Shown here: piece by piece, positions 17,144-25,997 of the stretch | Numbering within the stretch: position 1 is the stretch's first letter | How the letters are laid out: each line of letters opens with the position of its first letter | Translations under genes and position numbers: made by a program | Assembly (NCBI RefSeq): GCF_019049285.1 | Contig: NZ_JAGMUL010000033.1 | Location: forward strand, 40,715-104,714 | Origin: Streptomyces sp. AC550_RSS872 | GTDB taxonomy: Bacteria > Actinomycetota > Actinomycetes > Streptomycetales > Streptomycetaceae | Direction of reading: 5' to 3' | DNA length: 64,000 bases | The notes under the pieces: model-generated | The model's database searches: none | Seen by the model: only the letters and a program-made list of their open reading frames with translations | Told to the model about the DNA's origin: nothing

Positions 17144-17548
17144 GTGATCGTCCGTTCGTTCAAGGACATCGAAGGAACCGACCGCCATGTGAAGTCGGCG
17201 TCGGGCACCTGGGAGAGCAAACGCATCGTCCTCGCCAAGGAGCGGGTCGGCTTCTCGCTCCACGAGACGATCCTGTACGCGGGTACGGAGACGTCGATGT
17301 GGTACGCGAACCACATCGAGGCCGTCGTCTGCGTCGAGGGCGAGGCCGAGCTGACCGACCACGAGACCGGGCGGACGCACGCGATCACGCCCGGGACCAT
17401 GTACCTCCTGGACGGCCACGAGAGGCACACGCTGCGGATCAAGGAGGACTTCCGCTGCATCTGCGTCTTCAACCCGCCCGTGACCGGCCGGGAGGACCAC
17501 GACGAGAACGGCGTCTACCCGCTGCTCACCGAGCCCGAGGAGGTGTGA
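17144..17548 (+). CDS. ectC: Ectoine synthase EctC
   Basis: Cupin-fold enzyme of 134 residues that closes the ring of N-gamma-acetyldiaminobutyrate to ectoine by loss of water. It starts MIVRSFKDIEGTDRHVKS and has the metal/active-site region WYANHIEAVVCVEGEAEL. GTG start with a strong AGGAGG upstream. It sits between ectB and ectD, with seven bases to the latter. Confidence 0.97.
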   Translation: MIVRSFKDIEGTDRHVKSASGTWESKRIVLAKERVGFSLHETILYAGTETSMWYANHIEAVVCVEGEAELTDHETGRTHAITPGTMYLLDGHERHTLRIKEDFRCICVFNPPVTGREDHDENGVYPLLTEPEEV

Positions 17549-17555
17549 GAAACCC

Positions 17556-18458
17556 ATGACCACCGCCATGACCGCAAACGTCACCGATCTCTACCCCAGC
17601 CGCGGCGCCACCGAGGTGTCGACCCCGCGCCAGGACCCCGTCGTGTGGGGCTCCCCCGATACGCCGGGCCCGATCGCGACCACCGAACTCCAGTCCTTCG
17701 AGCGCGACGGCTTCCTCGCCATCGACCAGCTCATCACCGAGGACGAGGTCGCGGTCTACGCGCAGGAGCTGGAGCGGCTGGTCACCGACCCGGGGATCCG
17801 TGCGGACGAGCGCTCGATCATCGAGCCGAAGTCCAAGGAGATCCGGTCCGTCTTCGAAGTGCACCGGATCAGCGAGGTGTTCGCGCGTCTGGTGCGCGAC
17901 GAGCGGGTCGTCGGCCGGGCACGGCAGATCCTCGGCTCGGACGTGTACGTCCACCAGTCGCGGATCAACGTCAAGCCGGGCTTCGGGGCGAGCGGCTTCT
18001 ACTGGCACTCGGACTTCGAGACCTGGCACGCCGAGGACGGTCTGCCCAACATGCGGACGGTGTCCGTCTCGATCGCGCTGACCGAGAACTACGACACCAA
18101 CGGCGGGCTCATGATCATGCCCGGCTCGCACCGGACCTTCCTCGGGTGTGCGGGAGCCACGCCGAAGGACAACTACAAGAAGTCCCTCCAGATGCAGGAC
18201 GCGGGCACGCCCTCCGACGAGGCGCTGACCAAGATGGCCTCCGAGTACGGCATCAAGCTCTTCACGGGCAAGGCCGGTTCGGCGACCTGGTTCGACTGCA
18301 ACTGCATGCACGGCTCCGGCGACAACATCACGCCGTTCCCGCGCAGCAACGTGTTCATCGTGTTCAACAGCGTCGAGAACGCGGCCGTGGAGCCTTTCGC
18401 GGCTCCGGTACGACGGCCTGAATTCATCGGCGCGCGGGACTTCACGCCGGTGAGGTGA
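17556..18458 (+). CDS. ectD: Ectoine 5-hydroxylase EctD
   Basis: Fe(II)/2-oxoglutarate-dependent dioxygenase of 300 residues that converts ectoine to 5-hydroxyectoine. The iron triad is His151 and Asp153 in FYWHSDFETW and His252 in CNCMHGSGDN. The presence of ectD implies that both compatible solutes are made, as in other streptomycetes under salt or heat stress. It is the last gene of the operon; repeat-rich DNA follows, with no simple hairpin next to the stop. Confidence 0.97.
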   Translation: MTTAMTANVTDLYPSRGATEVSTPRQDPVVWGSPDTPGPIATTELQSFERDGFLAIDQLITEDEVAVYAQELERLVTDPGIRADERSIIEPKSKEIRSVFEVHRISEVFARLVRDERVVGRARQILGSDVYVHQSRINVKPGFGASGFYWHSDFETWHAEDGLPNMRTVSVSIALTENYDTNGGLMIMPGSHRTFLGCAGATPKDNYKKSLQMQDAGTPSDEALTKMASEYGIKLFTGKAGSATWFDCNCMHGSGDNITPFPRSNVFIVFNSVENAAVEPFAAPVRRPEFIGARDFTPVR

Positions 18459-18499
18459 CGCTGCGCTGGGCTGGGCGGTGCGCCTGAGGGCTCGGGGGG

Positions 18500-18738
18500 C
18501 TGGTTGCGTGGCGAGTGCCGCTGCGTTGTGGCTGGTCGCGCCCACGCGGCGGAGCCGCAATCGATACAGCCCCGCGCCCCTCGGGCGGCTGCGCCGCCTG
18601 GGTCGCCCAACAGCTCGGGGGGCGCGGGTTGTGTGGCGAGTGCCGCTGTGTTGTGGCTGGTCGCGCCCACGCGGCGGAGCCGCACATCGGTACAGCCCCG
18701 CGCCCCTTGAGGCGGCTCCGCCGCCCCAGGGGCGCCCC
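18500..18738. repeat. Two tandem copies of dispersed repeat R2
   Basis: Two direct repeats of about 115 bp share a segment beginning TTGTGGCTGGTCGCGCCCAC and continuing through GGCGGAGCCGCA to ACAGCCCCGCGCCCCT (starts at 18536 and 18651). Related single copies lie at 39434 and 57671 in the opposite orientation and at 48535 in this one. They fill most of the gap between the convergent ectD and PLP-enzyme genes. No coding sequence is supported. Confidence 0.88.
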
Positions 18739-18750
18739 GCCGGTGGTTCC

Positions 18751-19803
18751 TCAGGAGGACAGGACGTCCAACAGGCGTTCGACGTCGGCCGCCGTGTTGT
18801 AGAGGTGGAAGGCCGCGCGCAGGTTGCCCGCGCGGTTGGAGACCTCGATGCCGGCCGCGCTCAGATCGGGCTGGCGGTGGCCGAGTCCGGGCACGGAGAC
18901 GATCGCCGAGCCGGGTGCGGGCACCGGTTCGTGGCCGAGGGTCGCGAGGCCCGCGCGGAAGCGGTCGGCGAGGTCGAGGTCGTGGGCCTGGATGGCGGAC
19001 ACGCCGAGTTCCTCGATGAGCTCCAGCGAGGTGCGCAGCCCGGCGTGGCTGAAGAGGCTGGGGCTGATGTCGAAGCGCCGGGCGGAGTGGGCGAGGTCCT
19101 GGACGGGGCCGTAGCAGCTGTCCCAGGGGAGCTCCCCGGCGACCCAGCCGGCGAGCAGCGGGGTCAGCCCGCCGAAGTCCTCGGGGACGACGCAGAACGC
19201 GGCCCCGTGCGGGCCCAGCAGCCACTTGAAACCGACGGCGGCGACGAAGTCGTGCTCGCCCGCCTCCAGCGGAAGCCAGCCCACCGACTGGGAGGCGTCG
19301 ACGTAGGTGCGTGCCCCGTGCGCCTCGGCTGCCGCGCGCACCGCGGGCAGGTCGGCGATCCGGCCGTCGGCGGACTGGGCGGCGCTGACCGCGACGAGGG
19401 CGGTGTCCGGGCGGACGGACTCGGCGAGGCGCTCCAGCGGGAGGGCGCGGACCTTGAGGTCGCCGCGCATGTGGAAGGGGTTCACGAGGGAGGCGAAGTC
19501 GGCCTCCGCGGTGAGGACTTCGGCTCCGGCGGGCAGCGAGGCGGCGATCAGCCCGCCGTACTCGGCGACCGAGGCCCCGGTCGAGACCCGCTCGACGGGC
19601 ACTCCGGCCAGCCGGGCGAAGGAGGCGCGGACGGCCTCCACGTCCTCGTACAGGGGACCGAGCGGCGTGCCCTCGGCCCGCATCCGCACGGCCCGGTCCA
19701 GGGCGGTGACGGTGCGGGCCGGCAGCAGGGCGTTGCTCGCGGTGTTGAGATAGACGTTCTTCGGGGCGAACTCGGCACGGACCAGGCTCTCGAAGGTCTC
19801 CAT
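18751..19803 (-). CDS. Class V aminotransferase-fold PLP enzyme (cysteine desulfurase/kynureninase-like)
   Basis: Product of 350 residues. Asp169 in TYVDASQSVGW and Lys193 in GFKWLLGPHG are the PLP-binding aspartate and Schiff-base lysine. The fold matches selenocysteine lyase/isopenicillin epimerase-like proteins; the cysteine loop of true desulfurases is not obvious. The reaction is unknown. METFESL is taken as the start, although an in-frame ATG 36 bases upstream is possible; neither has a strong ribosome-binding site. It converges on ectD across repeat R2, and similar genes follow ectABCD in related species (memory). Confidence 0.8.
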   Translation of the reverse strand: METFESLVRAEFAPKNVYLNTASNALLPARTVTALDRAVRMRAEGTPLGPLYEDVEAVRASFARLAGVPVERVSTGASVAEYGGLIAASLPAGAEVLTAEADFASLVNPFHMRGDLKVRALPLERLAESVRPDTALVAVSAAQSADGRIADLPAVRAAAEAHGARTYVDASQSVGWLPLEAGEHDFVAAVGFKWLLGPHGAAFCVVPEDFGGLTPLLAGWVAGELPWDSCYGPVQDLAHSARRFDISPSLFSHAGLRTSLELIEELGVSAIQAHDLDLADRFRAGLATLGHEPVPAPGSAIVSVPGLGHRQPDLSAAGIEVSNRAGNLRAAFHLYNTAADVERLLDVLSS

Positions 19804-19910
19804 GGCTCCACTCTGAGCCCTGAACACCTCTTGGTCCATTGCGATTCTTTACGTGGTTTCGCTAAGCAACCCTTATAGATCCGCCTCGACCTGCGTGTTC
19901 GCTCAGCGGC

Positions 19911-20627
19911 TCAGCGCTGCGGCACCGCGCACCCGTCGGGGCCGCAGGCGTCCGCGTCACCCTGGTCGATGAGCTGAAGCGGCGACCGGTCGCCCCACGC
20001 CTGCGTCAGCGCCTGTGTGAAGACCTCGGCGGGCTGGGCGCCGGAGACTCCGAACTTGCGGTCCAGGACGAAGAACGGCACACCGCCCGCGCCGAGCTCG
20101 GCGGCCTCGCGCTCGTCGGCGCGGACGTCGTCGGCATAGGCGTCCGGGTCGGCGAGGACGTTTCGGACGTCGTCGGCGTCGAGCCCGGCGGCGACGGCCA
20201 GTTCCACGAGCCGCTCGTCGCCCTCGGCGAAGACGGACCGCTCCTCGGCGAAGTTCGCCCGGTAGAAGGCCTGGATCAGTGCGTCCTGCCTGCCCTGCTC
20301 CTTGGCGAGGTGGAGCAGCCGGTGCATGTCGAAGGTGTTGCCGTGGTCGCGGCCCTCGGTGCGGTAGTCGAGTCCCTCCGCGGCGGCCTGCGCGCCGAGG
20401 TTCTCCTCGCCGGCCTGCGCCTGGGCCTCGCTCATGCCGTACTTCCTGGTGAGCATGGTGATCACGGGCTGGATGTCGCCCTTGGCGCGCCCGGGGTCCA
20501 GCTCGAACGAGCGGTGCACCACCTCGACCTGGTCGCGGTGCGGGAAGGCGTCGAGCGCCTTCTCGAAGCGGGCCTTGCCCACGTAGCACCAAGGGCAGGC
20601 GATGTCGCTCCAGATCTCGACGCGCAT
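19911..20627 (-). CDS. DsbA-family oxidoreductase (FrnE-like)
   Basis: Thioredoxin-fold protein of 238 residues with the redox motif CPWC at 11-14 in IWSDIACPWCYVGK. The inserted helical domain is typical of the FrnE / 2-hydroxychromene-2-carboxylate isomerase branch. There is no signal peptide, so it is probably cytosolic. The C terminus has a second cysteine pair (DACGPDGCAVP). The start is chosen at MRVEIW because the domain begins there. Partner and substrate are unknown. Confidence 0.9.
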   Translation of the reverse strand: MRVEIWSDIACPWCYVGKARFEKALDAFPHRDQVEVVHRSFELDPGRAKGDIQPVITMLTRKYGMSEAQAQAGEENLGAQAAAEGLDYRTEGRDHGNTFDMHRLLHLAKEQGRQDALIQAFYRANFAEERSVFAEGDERLVELAVAAGLDADDVRNVLADPDAYADDVRADEREAAELGAGGVPFFVLDRKFGVSGAQPAEVFTQALTQAWGDRSPLQLIDQGDADACGPDGCAVPQR

Positions 20628-20700
20628 GTCTGTGGCTCTCTCCAGTCGTACGGTTCGGAGACTCCCTCCGCTAAGTGTGTGAACCTTCAATCAGCCGGCT

Positions 20701-21204
20701 TCATTCCCCGGTGACGGAGAAGCGCAGAAAGAGATGGTGGTCGCCCTCGGCGGGCGGGTTCTCCGGGTCCGGGACCCAGCCCTGACGGGCGTAGAAGCCC
20801 TGGGCGCGCCGGTTGCCGACATGCACGTCCAGCACGGACGTCCGCTTGCCGTCGGCCCGCCACTCCTCGACGCAGGCCGCGTGCAGGGCGGCGCCTACGC
20901 CGGAGCGCCAGTGGTCGGGGTCGACATGGAACTGGAACAGCTTGACCGTGTCGGCGGGGGCGCCCTCCGGAGTACGGAAGGAGGCCAGCCCGATGATCCG
21001 TCCCTTCTCGACGACGCACAGCACATGCCCCTCCGGCCGCGCGATGGCGCTCCGCCAGGCGGCGAGCCAGTCGGTGCCGTCCTGCGGAATCCCGTCGGGG
21101 TAGTACGTCGCCCGGGCGCGGGCGTGCAGCGCGACGACGTCCTCGACCTCGGCGGGCACGACGGTGCGAATCACACGACCTGCGGTCATTCGGTCACTGA
21201 TCAT
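20701..21204 (-). CDS. GNAT family N-acetyltransferase
   Basis: Acetyltransferase fold of about 167 residues with the acetyl-CoA pyrophosphate loop DPDHWRSGVGAALHA and the late LDVHVGNRRAQGFYARQGW motif. The substrate is unknown. Two starts are close together: ATG 21204, preferred here, and ATG 21189; GGAGG lies 15 bases before the first, so the choice is weak. The gap upstream has a small inverted repeat, CGGTTC facing GAACCG. Confidence 0.85.
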   Translation of the reverse strand: MISDRMTAGRVIRTVVPAEVEDVVALHARARATYYPDGIPQDGTDWLAAWRSAIARPEGHVLCVVEKGRIIGLASFRTPEGAPADTVKLFQFHVDPDHWRSGVGAALHAACVEEWRADGKRTSVLDVHVGNRRAQGFYARQGWVPDPENPPAEGDHHLFLRFSVTGE

Positions 21205-21290
21205 GCATCGGAGGACGTGCCTCCCGCAGCGCCGGTTCCAAGCCGGCTGAACCGCCGCCGGCGCGGCCCGGCTCGCCGTGACCGGGCAGC

Positions 21291-21899
21291 TCAGCTTCCG
21301 TCTCTCAGGTCCTTCGGCCAGTCGGGCCTGAACTCCAGGTGGTCGTACGTCACGACACACCCCTCCCCCATCGGCGACTGCGTCATGAAGCCGACCAGGG
21401 CGGCGTCGGTCTCCTTCTCCTCCCCCAGGGTGAAGAGCCGGACGAAGGTCCAGCGCTCGCCGTCGCGGGAGGCGTGGAAGGCGAAGGCCCGGCCGGTGCG
21501 GCTCACCCGCAGCCAGACCGAACTCCCCTCCACGGTGAAGGAGTTGGCGTCGTCGGAGTGCCCCCGGGTGACCACCGTGCAGACGGTGGGCACGTCCGGG
21601 GAGTACTCCAGGCAGAGCTTGGCCCAGGCCCGCTCCCCGACATGGACGTAGAGCACCCCGGCGTCGAAGGCGGCGGCGAAGCCGACGGTGACGCGGGCGA
21701 TCAGCTGGAAGTCGCCCTCGGGCGCGCCGAGCAGACGCGGCGCGTCCGAGGCCGGGTCGAGGCCCTCGCCGGTGGGCGGCACGAAGCGGTCCTGGCGGGG
21801 GCCCGCCCATCCGGAGAGGATGCCGTCCTCGTAGGCCCAGTGGCCGTCGGGGCCGTAGGTGCGGAGGGGAAAGGGCAGTTCAGGAAGTTCCACGTCCAT
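21291..21899 (-). CDS. DUF1349 domain protein
   Basis: Protein of 202 residues matching the DUF1349 concanavalin-like beta-sandwich: FAAAFDAGVLYVHVGERAWAK, SVWLRVSRTGRAFAFHASRDG and GFMTQSPMGEGC. The fold is found alone in cytosolic proteins and as the C-terminal domain of some GH43 xylosidases. No signal peptide. A regulatory or sugar-binding role is possible but unproved. It is followed by the GNAT gene after 86 bases. Confidence 0.85.
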   Translation of the reverse strand: MDVELPELPFPLRTYGPDGHWAYEDGILSGWAGPRQDRFVPPTGEGLDPASDAPRLLGAPEGDFQLIARVTVGFAAAFDAGVLYVHVGERAWAKLCLEYSPDVPTVCTVVTRGHSDDANSFTVEGSSVWLRVSRTGRAFAFHASRDGERWTFVRLFTLGEEKETDAALVGFMTQSPMGEGCVVTYDHLEFRPDWPKDLRDGS

Positions 21900-21946
21900 C
21901 CCCAGAGTCTTTCAGTTTCCCCTCCGCCATGTGGCCCTTAATTCGT

Positions 21947-23476
21947 TCAGCGTTCGAGCTGACCGTTGAACCGCCGCGGCAGCCCCAGCGGGTTGTCGTC
22001 CCGCAGCTCCGGCGGCAGCAGCGCCTCAGGGGCACCCTGGTACGCGACCGGCCGCATCCAGCGCTCGATGGCCGTACCGCCGACGGACGTCGACGTGGAG
22101 GTCGTCGCCGGGTAGGGGCCGCCGTGATGCTGGGCCGCCGCGACGGCGACGCCCGTCGGCCACCCGTTCACCAGCACGCGCCCGGCCAGCGGCGTCAGCT
22201 CCGCGAGGATCTCCGCTCCGCGGCCCTCGCCCGCCGCCTCCTCGGCGGAGAGGTGAACCGTCGCCGTGAGGTTGCCGGGCAGCCGGGACAGCACGGCCTG
22301 GGCCTGCGCGTCGTCGTCGTAGCGGACCACGACGGTCACCGGGCCGAAGCACTCCTCCAGCAGGAGGTCGTACGAGCCCTCGCTGGTCAGCTTCTCGGCG
22401 GCCACCGTCAGGAAGCCGGCGCTGACGGTGTGCTCGCCGCCGGCGCCCGGCGTCACCGGGGTCTCCACGTCGGGGAGCTCGGCACGCTCGGCGACCCCGG
22501 CGATGAAGTTGTCCCGCATCCGGTGGTCGAGGAGGACACCGGCGTCGGTGTCGCTGACCGCGTCCGTGAGCGACTTGACCAGACCGTCGCCCGCGGCGCC
22601 GGACGGCACCAGCACCAGGCCCGGCTTCACACAGAACTGTCCGACGCCCAGCGTCATGGACCCGGCCAGGCCCGCCCCGATCGCCTCGGCACGCTCGGTG
22701 GCCGCGGCCTCGGTGATCACGACGGGGTTCAGGGAGCCCAGCTCGCCGTGGAAGGGGATCGGGACCGGCCGCGCGGCCGCCGCGTCGAAGAGGGCGCGGC
22801 CGCCCCGGATCGAACCGGTGAAGCCGGCCGCGGTGATCAGCGGGTGCTTGATCAGCTCGATGCCGGCCTCGAAGCCGTGCACGAGACCGATGACACCTTC
22901 GGGGATGCCGTGCTCGGCGGCGGCCGTACGCAGGACCCTGGCGACCAGCTCCGACAGCGCGGGGTGGTCGGGGTGGGCCTTGACGACGACCGGGCAGCCC
23001 GCGCCCAGCGCGCTCGCGGTGTCACCGCCGGCGACGGAGAAGGCGAAGGGGAAGTTGGACGCCGAGTAGACGGCGACGACGCCCAGGGGCACCTTGTAGC
23101 GGCGCAGGTCCGGGATCGGCGGGGTCGCGGTGTCGTCGGGGTGGTTGATCACGACGTCGAGGAAGGCGCCCTCGTCGACGATGTCCGCGAAGGCCCGCAG
23201 CTGGTAGCAGGTGCGGGCGAGTTCGCCGGTGAGCCGGACCGGGCCGAGCGCGGTCTCGGCGTCGGCCGCCTCGACGAGCTGGTCCTTGGCTCCCTGGAGC
23301 CGGTCGGCCGCGGTACGCAGGAAGGCCGCGCGGACCGTGCGGTCGGCGAGGGCGCCGCGCGCGTCGTGCGCGGCGCGGACGGCGGCGTCCACCTCCTGGG
23401 CTGTGGCCTCCACCGCAACCTCTTCACGCTGCTTCCCGGTTCGGGGGTCGACACTCCAGACTGGTGCTGCTGCCAC
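21947..23476 (-). CDS. Aldehyde dehydrogenase, probable 2-ketoglutarate semialdehyde dehydrogenase
   Basis: NAD(P)-dependent aldehyde dehydrogenase of 509 residues. The catalytic Cys282 lies in GVGQFCVKPG and the glutamate in FHGELGSLNP. The SLNPV, QFCVKPG and ECFGPV segments fit the bacterial type II/III 2-ketoglutarate semialdehyde dehydrogenase group rather than general ALDHs. That enzyme ends the oxidative uronate and pentose routes, which are also encoded in this window. GTG 23476 is preferred because GGAGG lies eight bases upstream. It is divergent from an IclR regulator with a 132-base gap. Confidence 0.82.
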   Translation of the reverse strand: MAAAPVWSVDPRTGKQREEVAVEATAQEVDAAVRAAHDARGALADRTVRAAFLRTAADRLQGAKDQLVEAADAETALGPVRLTGELARTCYQLRAFADIVDEGAFLDVVINHPDDTATPPIPDLRRYKVPLGVVAVYSASNFPFAFSVAGGDTASALGAGCPVVVKAHPDHPALSELVARVLRTAAAEHGIPEGVIGLVHGFEAGIELIKHPLITAAGFTGSIRGGRALFDAAAARPVPIPFHGELGSLNPVVITEAAATERAEAIGAGLAGSMTLGVGQFCVKPGLVLVPSGAAGDGLVKSLTDAVSDTDAGVLLDHRMRDNFIAGVAERAELPDVETPVTPGAGGEHTVSAGFLTVAAEKLTSEGSYDLLLEECFGPVTVVVRYDDDAQAQAVLSRLPGNLTATVHLSAEEAAGEGRGAEILAELTPLAGRVLVNGWPTGVAVAAAQHHGGPYPATTSTSTSVGGTAIERWMRPVAYQGAPEALLPPELRDDNPLGLPRRFNGQLER

Positions 23477-23527
23477 CGCAGGTCCCTCCACACATGTATT
23501 GCCGCAGTACGGGGTCATCCACCAGGG

Positions 23528-23594
23528 TCGTTCGATATACTGAACGCTGTCTCTGATGATGAATATGTTGTGGAGACTATTTCCCGTCGAACGA
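23528..23594. promoter_or_regulatory. IclR-type operator/promoter region
   Basis: CGTTC-n8-GAACG (23529-23546) overlaps a TATACT -10 element (23536-23541) reading toward the IclR gene. An 8-bp arm TCGTTCGA (23528-23535) recurs inverted as TCGAACGA (23587-23594), 51 bases away. The arrangement suits autoregulation plus control of the divergent dehydrogenase gene. Confidence 0.55.
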
Positions 23595-23608
23595 AGGGGT
23601 CAAGGGCG

Positions 23609-24382
23609 ATGTCGGCTGGCGAGACGGGCGGCGGGGCGCAGGTCAAGTCCGCGGTACGGACGGTTGAACTGCTGGAATACTTCGCCGGGCGCCCCGGCAT
23701 GCACTCCCTCGCCTCGGTCCAGGAGGCCGTCGGATACCCGAAGTCCAGCCTCTACATGTTGCTGCGCACGCTCGTCGAGCTGGGCTGGGTGGAGACGGAC
23801 GCGACGGGCACGCGGTACGGCATCGGCGTCCGGGCGCTGCTGGTCGGCACCTCCTACATCGACGGCGACGAGGTGGTCGCGGCGGCCCGCCCCACGCTCG
23901 ACCGCCTGTCGGACGACACGACCGAGACGATCCACCTGGCCCGTCTCGACGGCACGAACGTCGTCTATCTGGCCACCCGACAGTCCCAGCACTATCTGCG
24001 CCCCTTCACCCGGGTCGGCCGCCGCCTCCCGGCGCACTCCACCTCCCTCGGCAAGGCGCTGCTGAGCACCTACTCGGACGAACAGGTCCGCAAGCTGCTC
24101 CCGGAGACGCTGCCCGCGCTGACCGAGAACACGATCACCGACCGCGAGAAGCTCATAGAGGAGCTCCACCAGGTCCGTGAGCAGGGCTTCGCCGTGGACC
24201 GCGAGGAGAACACACTGGGGCTGCGCTGCTTCGGCGTGGCGATTCCGTACCGCACGCCGGCCCGCGACGCGATCAGCTGCTCGGTACCGGTGGCCCGGCT
24301 GACCCCCGCCCACGAGCAGATGGTGAAGGACGCGCTGTTCGACGCGCGGGACCGACTGACGCTGGCCACTCGCAGGCTCTGA
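23609..24382 (+). CDS. IclR family transcriptional regulator
   Basis: Product of 257 residues. The N-terminal winged helix-turn-helix (about 14-75) contains SLASVQEAVGYPKSSLYMLL. The C-terminal effector domain (about 85-250) has LGKALLSTYSDEQVRKLL and GLRCFGVAIPYRTP. IclR proteins bind small metabolites and often repress or activate an adjacent divergent catabolic gene. The neighbour here is the semialdehyde dehydrogenase, making a sugar-acid effector likely. The ATG is fixed by the domain start. Confidence 0.92.
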   Translation: MSAGETGGGAQVKSAVRTVELLEYFAGRPGMHSLASVQEAVGYPKSSLYMLLRTLVELGWVETDATGTRYGIGVRALLVGTSYIDGDEVVAAARPTLDRLSDDTTETIHLARLDGTNVVYLATRQSQHYLRPFTRVGRRLPAHSTSLGKALLSTYSDEQVRKLLPETLPALTENTITDREKLIEELHQVREQGFAVDREENTLGLRCFGVAIPYRTPARDAISCSVPVARLTPAHEQMVKDALFDARDRLTLATRRL

Positions 24383-24441
24383 CGCCCTCGGAGGCGCCGG
24401 CTCCCTCGTCGGCTGCGACTTCCCTCGTAGGCTCTGACCCC

Positions 24442-24912
24442 ATGGATGTGGAACTCCGCGAGGTGCACGACAGCGATCTGCCGGTCTTCTACCGGCAGAT
24501 GAACGACCCCGAGGCCCTGCGCATGGCGGCCTTCACCCCCAGGGATCCCGCAGACCGGGACGCCTTCGACGAGCACTGGAAACGGATCCGGTCCTCGGCG
24601 GACGTCCTGCGCACCATCCTGGTCGACGGTGACGTGGTGGGCAGCGCGGCCGTGTACGGAGAGCCGGGCGAGCGGGAGGTGACGTACTGGGTGGACCGTG
24701 CGTACTGGGGCCGCGGCATCGCGACGACCGCCCTGCGCGGGCTGCTCACCGAGGTTCCCGAACGCCCGCTGTACGCGCGTGCGGCGGCGGACAACGAGGG
24801 CTCGCTGCGGGTGCTGCACAAGTGCGGGTTCCGGGTGACCGCGCAGGCGAGGGGCTTCGCCAACGCACGCGGCGAGGAGATCGACGAGGTCGTCCTCCAC
24901 CTGGAGGGCTGA
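24442..24912 (+). CDS. GNAT family N-acetyltransferase (RimJ/RimL-like)
   Basis: Product of 156 residues with a GNAT fold: VTYWVDRAYWGRGIATTAL is the acetyl-CoA loop and VLHKCGFRVTAQARG the terminal strand-loop. These suit the RimJ/RimL branch that acetylates protein N termini or antibiotics. No substrate can be named. It lies 59 bases after the IclR gene, on the same strand. Confidence 0.87.
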   Translation: MDVELREVHDSDLPVFYRQMNDPEALRMAAFTPRDPADRDAFDEHWKRIRSSADVLRTILVDGDVVGSAAVYGEPGEREVTYWVDRAYWGRGIATTALRGLLTEVPERPLYARAAADNEGSLRVLHKCGFRVTAQARGFANARGEEIDEVVLHLEG

Positions 24913-24992
24913 GGGCCTCTCCCCCGTCAGGCGGAGACGGATCATCGCCGTGCAGGAGGTGCCGACCGGCGCTGTCGCGGGAGCGTGGCCGT

Positions 24993-25997
24993 ATGACGCA
25001 GACACTCGCTCCCGCCCGGGAGACCGGCCACACCCTCGGGCTCGGCAGGTTCCGTCGCGCCCTGCGGGCCGTCGCCATCGTCTCCTGCGTGCCGTATCTC
25101 TCGCTCAAGGTCGCCTGGATCGCGGGGAGTCGGACCGGTATCCCGGACGGCAGCTCCCTGCTGGAGCACCGGGCGAGCATGGCCGTCGCCAACAGCGTCA
25201 CGGTGCTCATGGACGCGGCCGTCATCGTGCTCGCGCTGGTACTGACCCGGCCGTGGGGGCTGCGCGCGCCCGCGTGGCTGCTCGGCCTCCCCGCATGGGT
25301 GGCCACCGGGCTGCTCGCGCCGATCACGGCCGGGTTTCCGCTCCAGCTCCTGGTCGACCTGCTCGGCGGTTCCCGGGCGTCCTCCGGCGGCGGGGACGCC
25401 GAACCCTTCCTCGACGCCTGGGTCTTCGGGGTCGTCTACACCGGGTTCATCGTGCAGGGACTCACCCTGGGCGCCCTGTTCGTGCTGTACGCCCGCGACC
25501 GCTGGGGCCGGTTGTGGGAGGGCCGGGTCTGGGAGCTTCCGGTCGGCCTCATCGGGGCGGCCCAGCGTGCCGTCGCCGTCGCGGCGGCCGTCTGCGCGCT
25601 GCTGCCGCTGCTGACCCACCTCCTGTGGGCGGGCGGCGGCACCGCGGGGCTCGACGAGCGTCATGTCACCGGCCGCACCAGCGGCTTCTACGTCATGGAG
25701 GCCCTGTCCGTCGTGTTCCTCGCCATGGCCGTCATCGGCGGCCTCCTCCTCGCGTTCCGGCGCGGCCGCACGCTGCCCGTCCTGGTGCCGCTCGCTCTCG
25801 CCTGGGTCGGCTCCGCCGCCACCGTCTGCTGGGCGGCCTGGCTGTCGCTGGCCCCGCTCACCGACGTCGCCGACGGCCCGGCACCGCTGCTGAACCTCAC
25901 TTACGCTGGCCAGATGATCGTCGGCATCCTCGTCGCCTGCCTCGGCGTCCACTTCCTCGCGGAGCGCGACGCGAGCCGGAAACGTCGTACGGCGTGA
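24993..25997 (+). CDS. Polytopic membrane protein coupled to a histidine kinase
   Basis: Product of 334 residues with about eight hydrophobic segments, starting at MTQTLAPARETGHTLGLGRF. No catalytic motif or known domain is seen. The stop codon overlaps the GTG start of the kinase as GTGA, and the kinase is coupled to its regulator, so it probably belongs to the signalling unit as an accessory sensor or as its target. The real start is taken where hydrophobic segments begin soon after; a longer open frame upstream looks non-coding. Confidence 0.8.
   Translation: MTQTLAPARETGHTLGLGRFRRALRAVAIVSCVPYLSLKVAWIAGSRTGIPDGSSLLEHRASMAVANSVTVLMDAAVIVLALVLTRPWGLRAPAWLLGLPAWVATGLLAPITAGFPLQLLVDLLGGSRASSGGGDAEPFLDAWVFGVVYTGFIVQGLTLGALFVLYARDRWGRLWEGRVWELPVGLIGAAQRAVAVAAAVCALLPLLTHLLWAGGGTAGLDERHVTGRTSGFYVMEALSVVFLAMAVIGGLLLAFRRGRTLPVLVPLALAWVGSAATVCWAAWLSLAPLTDVADGPAPLLNLTYAGQMIVGILVACLGVHFLAERDASRKRRTA

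Noticed and set aside
20701..21810. Longer start for the GNAT gene
   Set aside because: The extension crosses the DUF1349 gene in another frame and is Arg-rich; the acetyltransferase fold begins after 21204.
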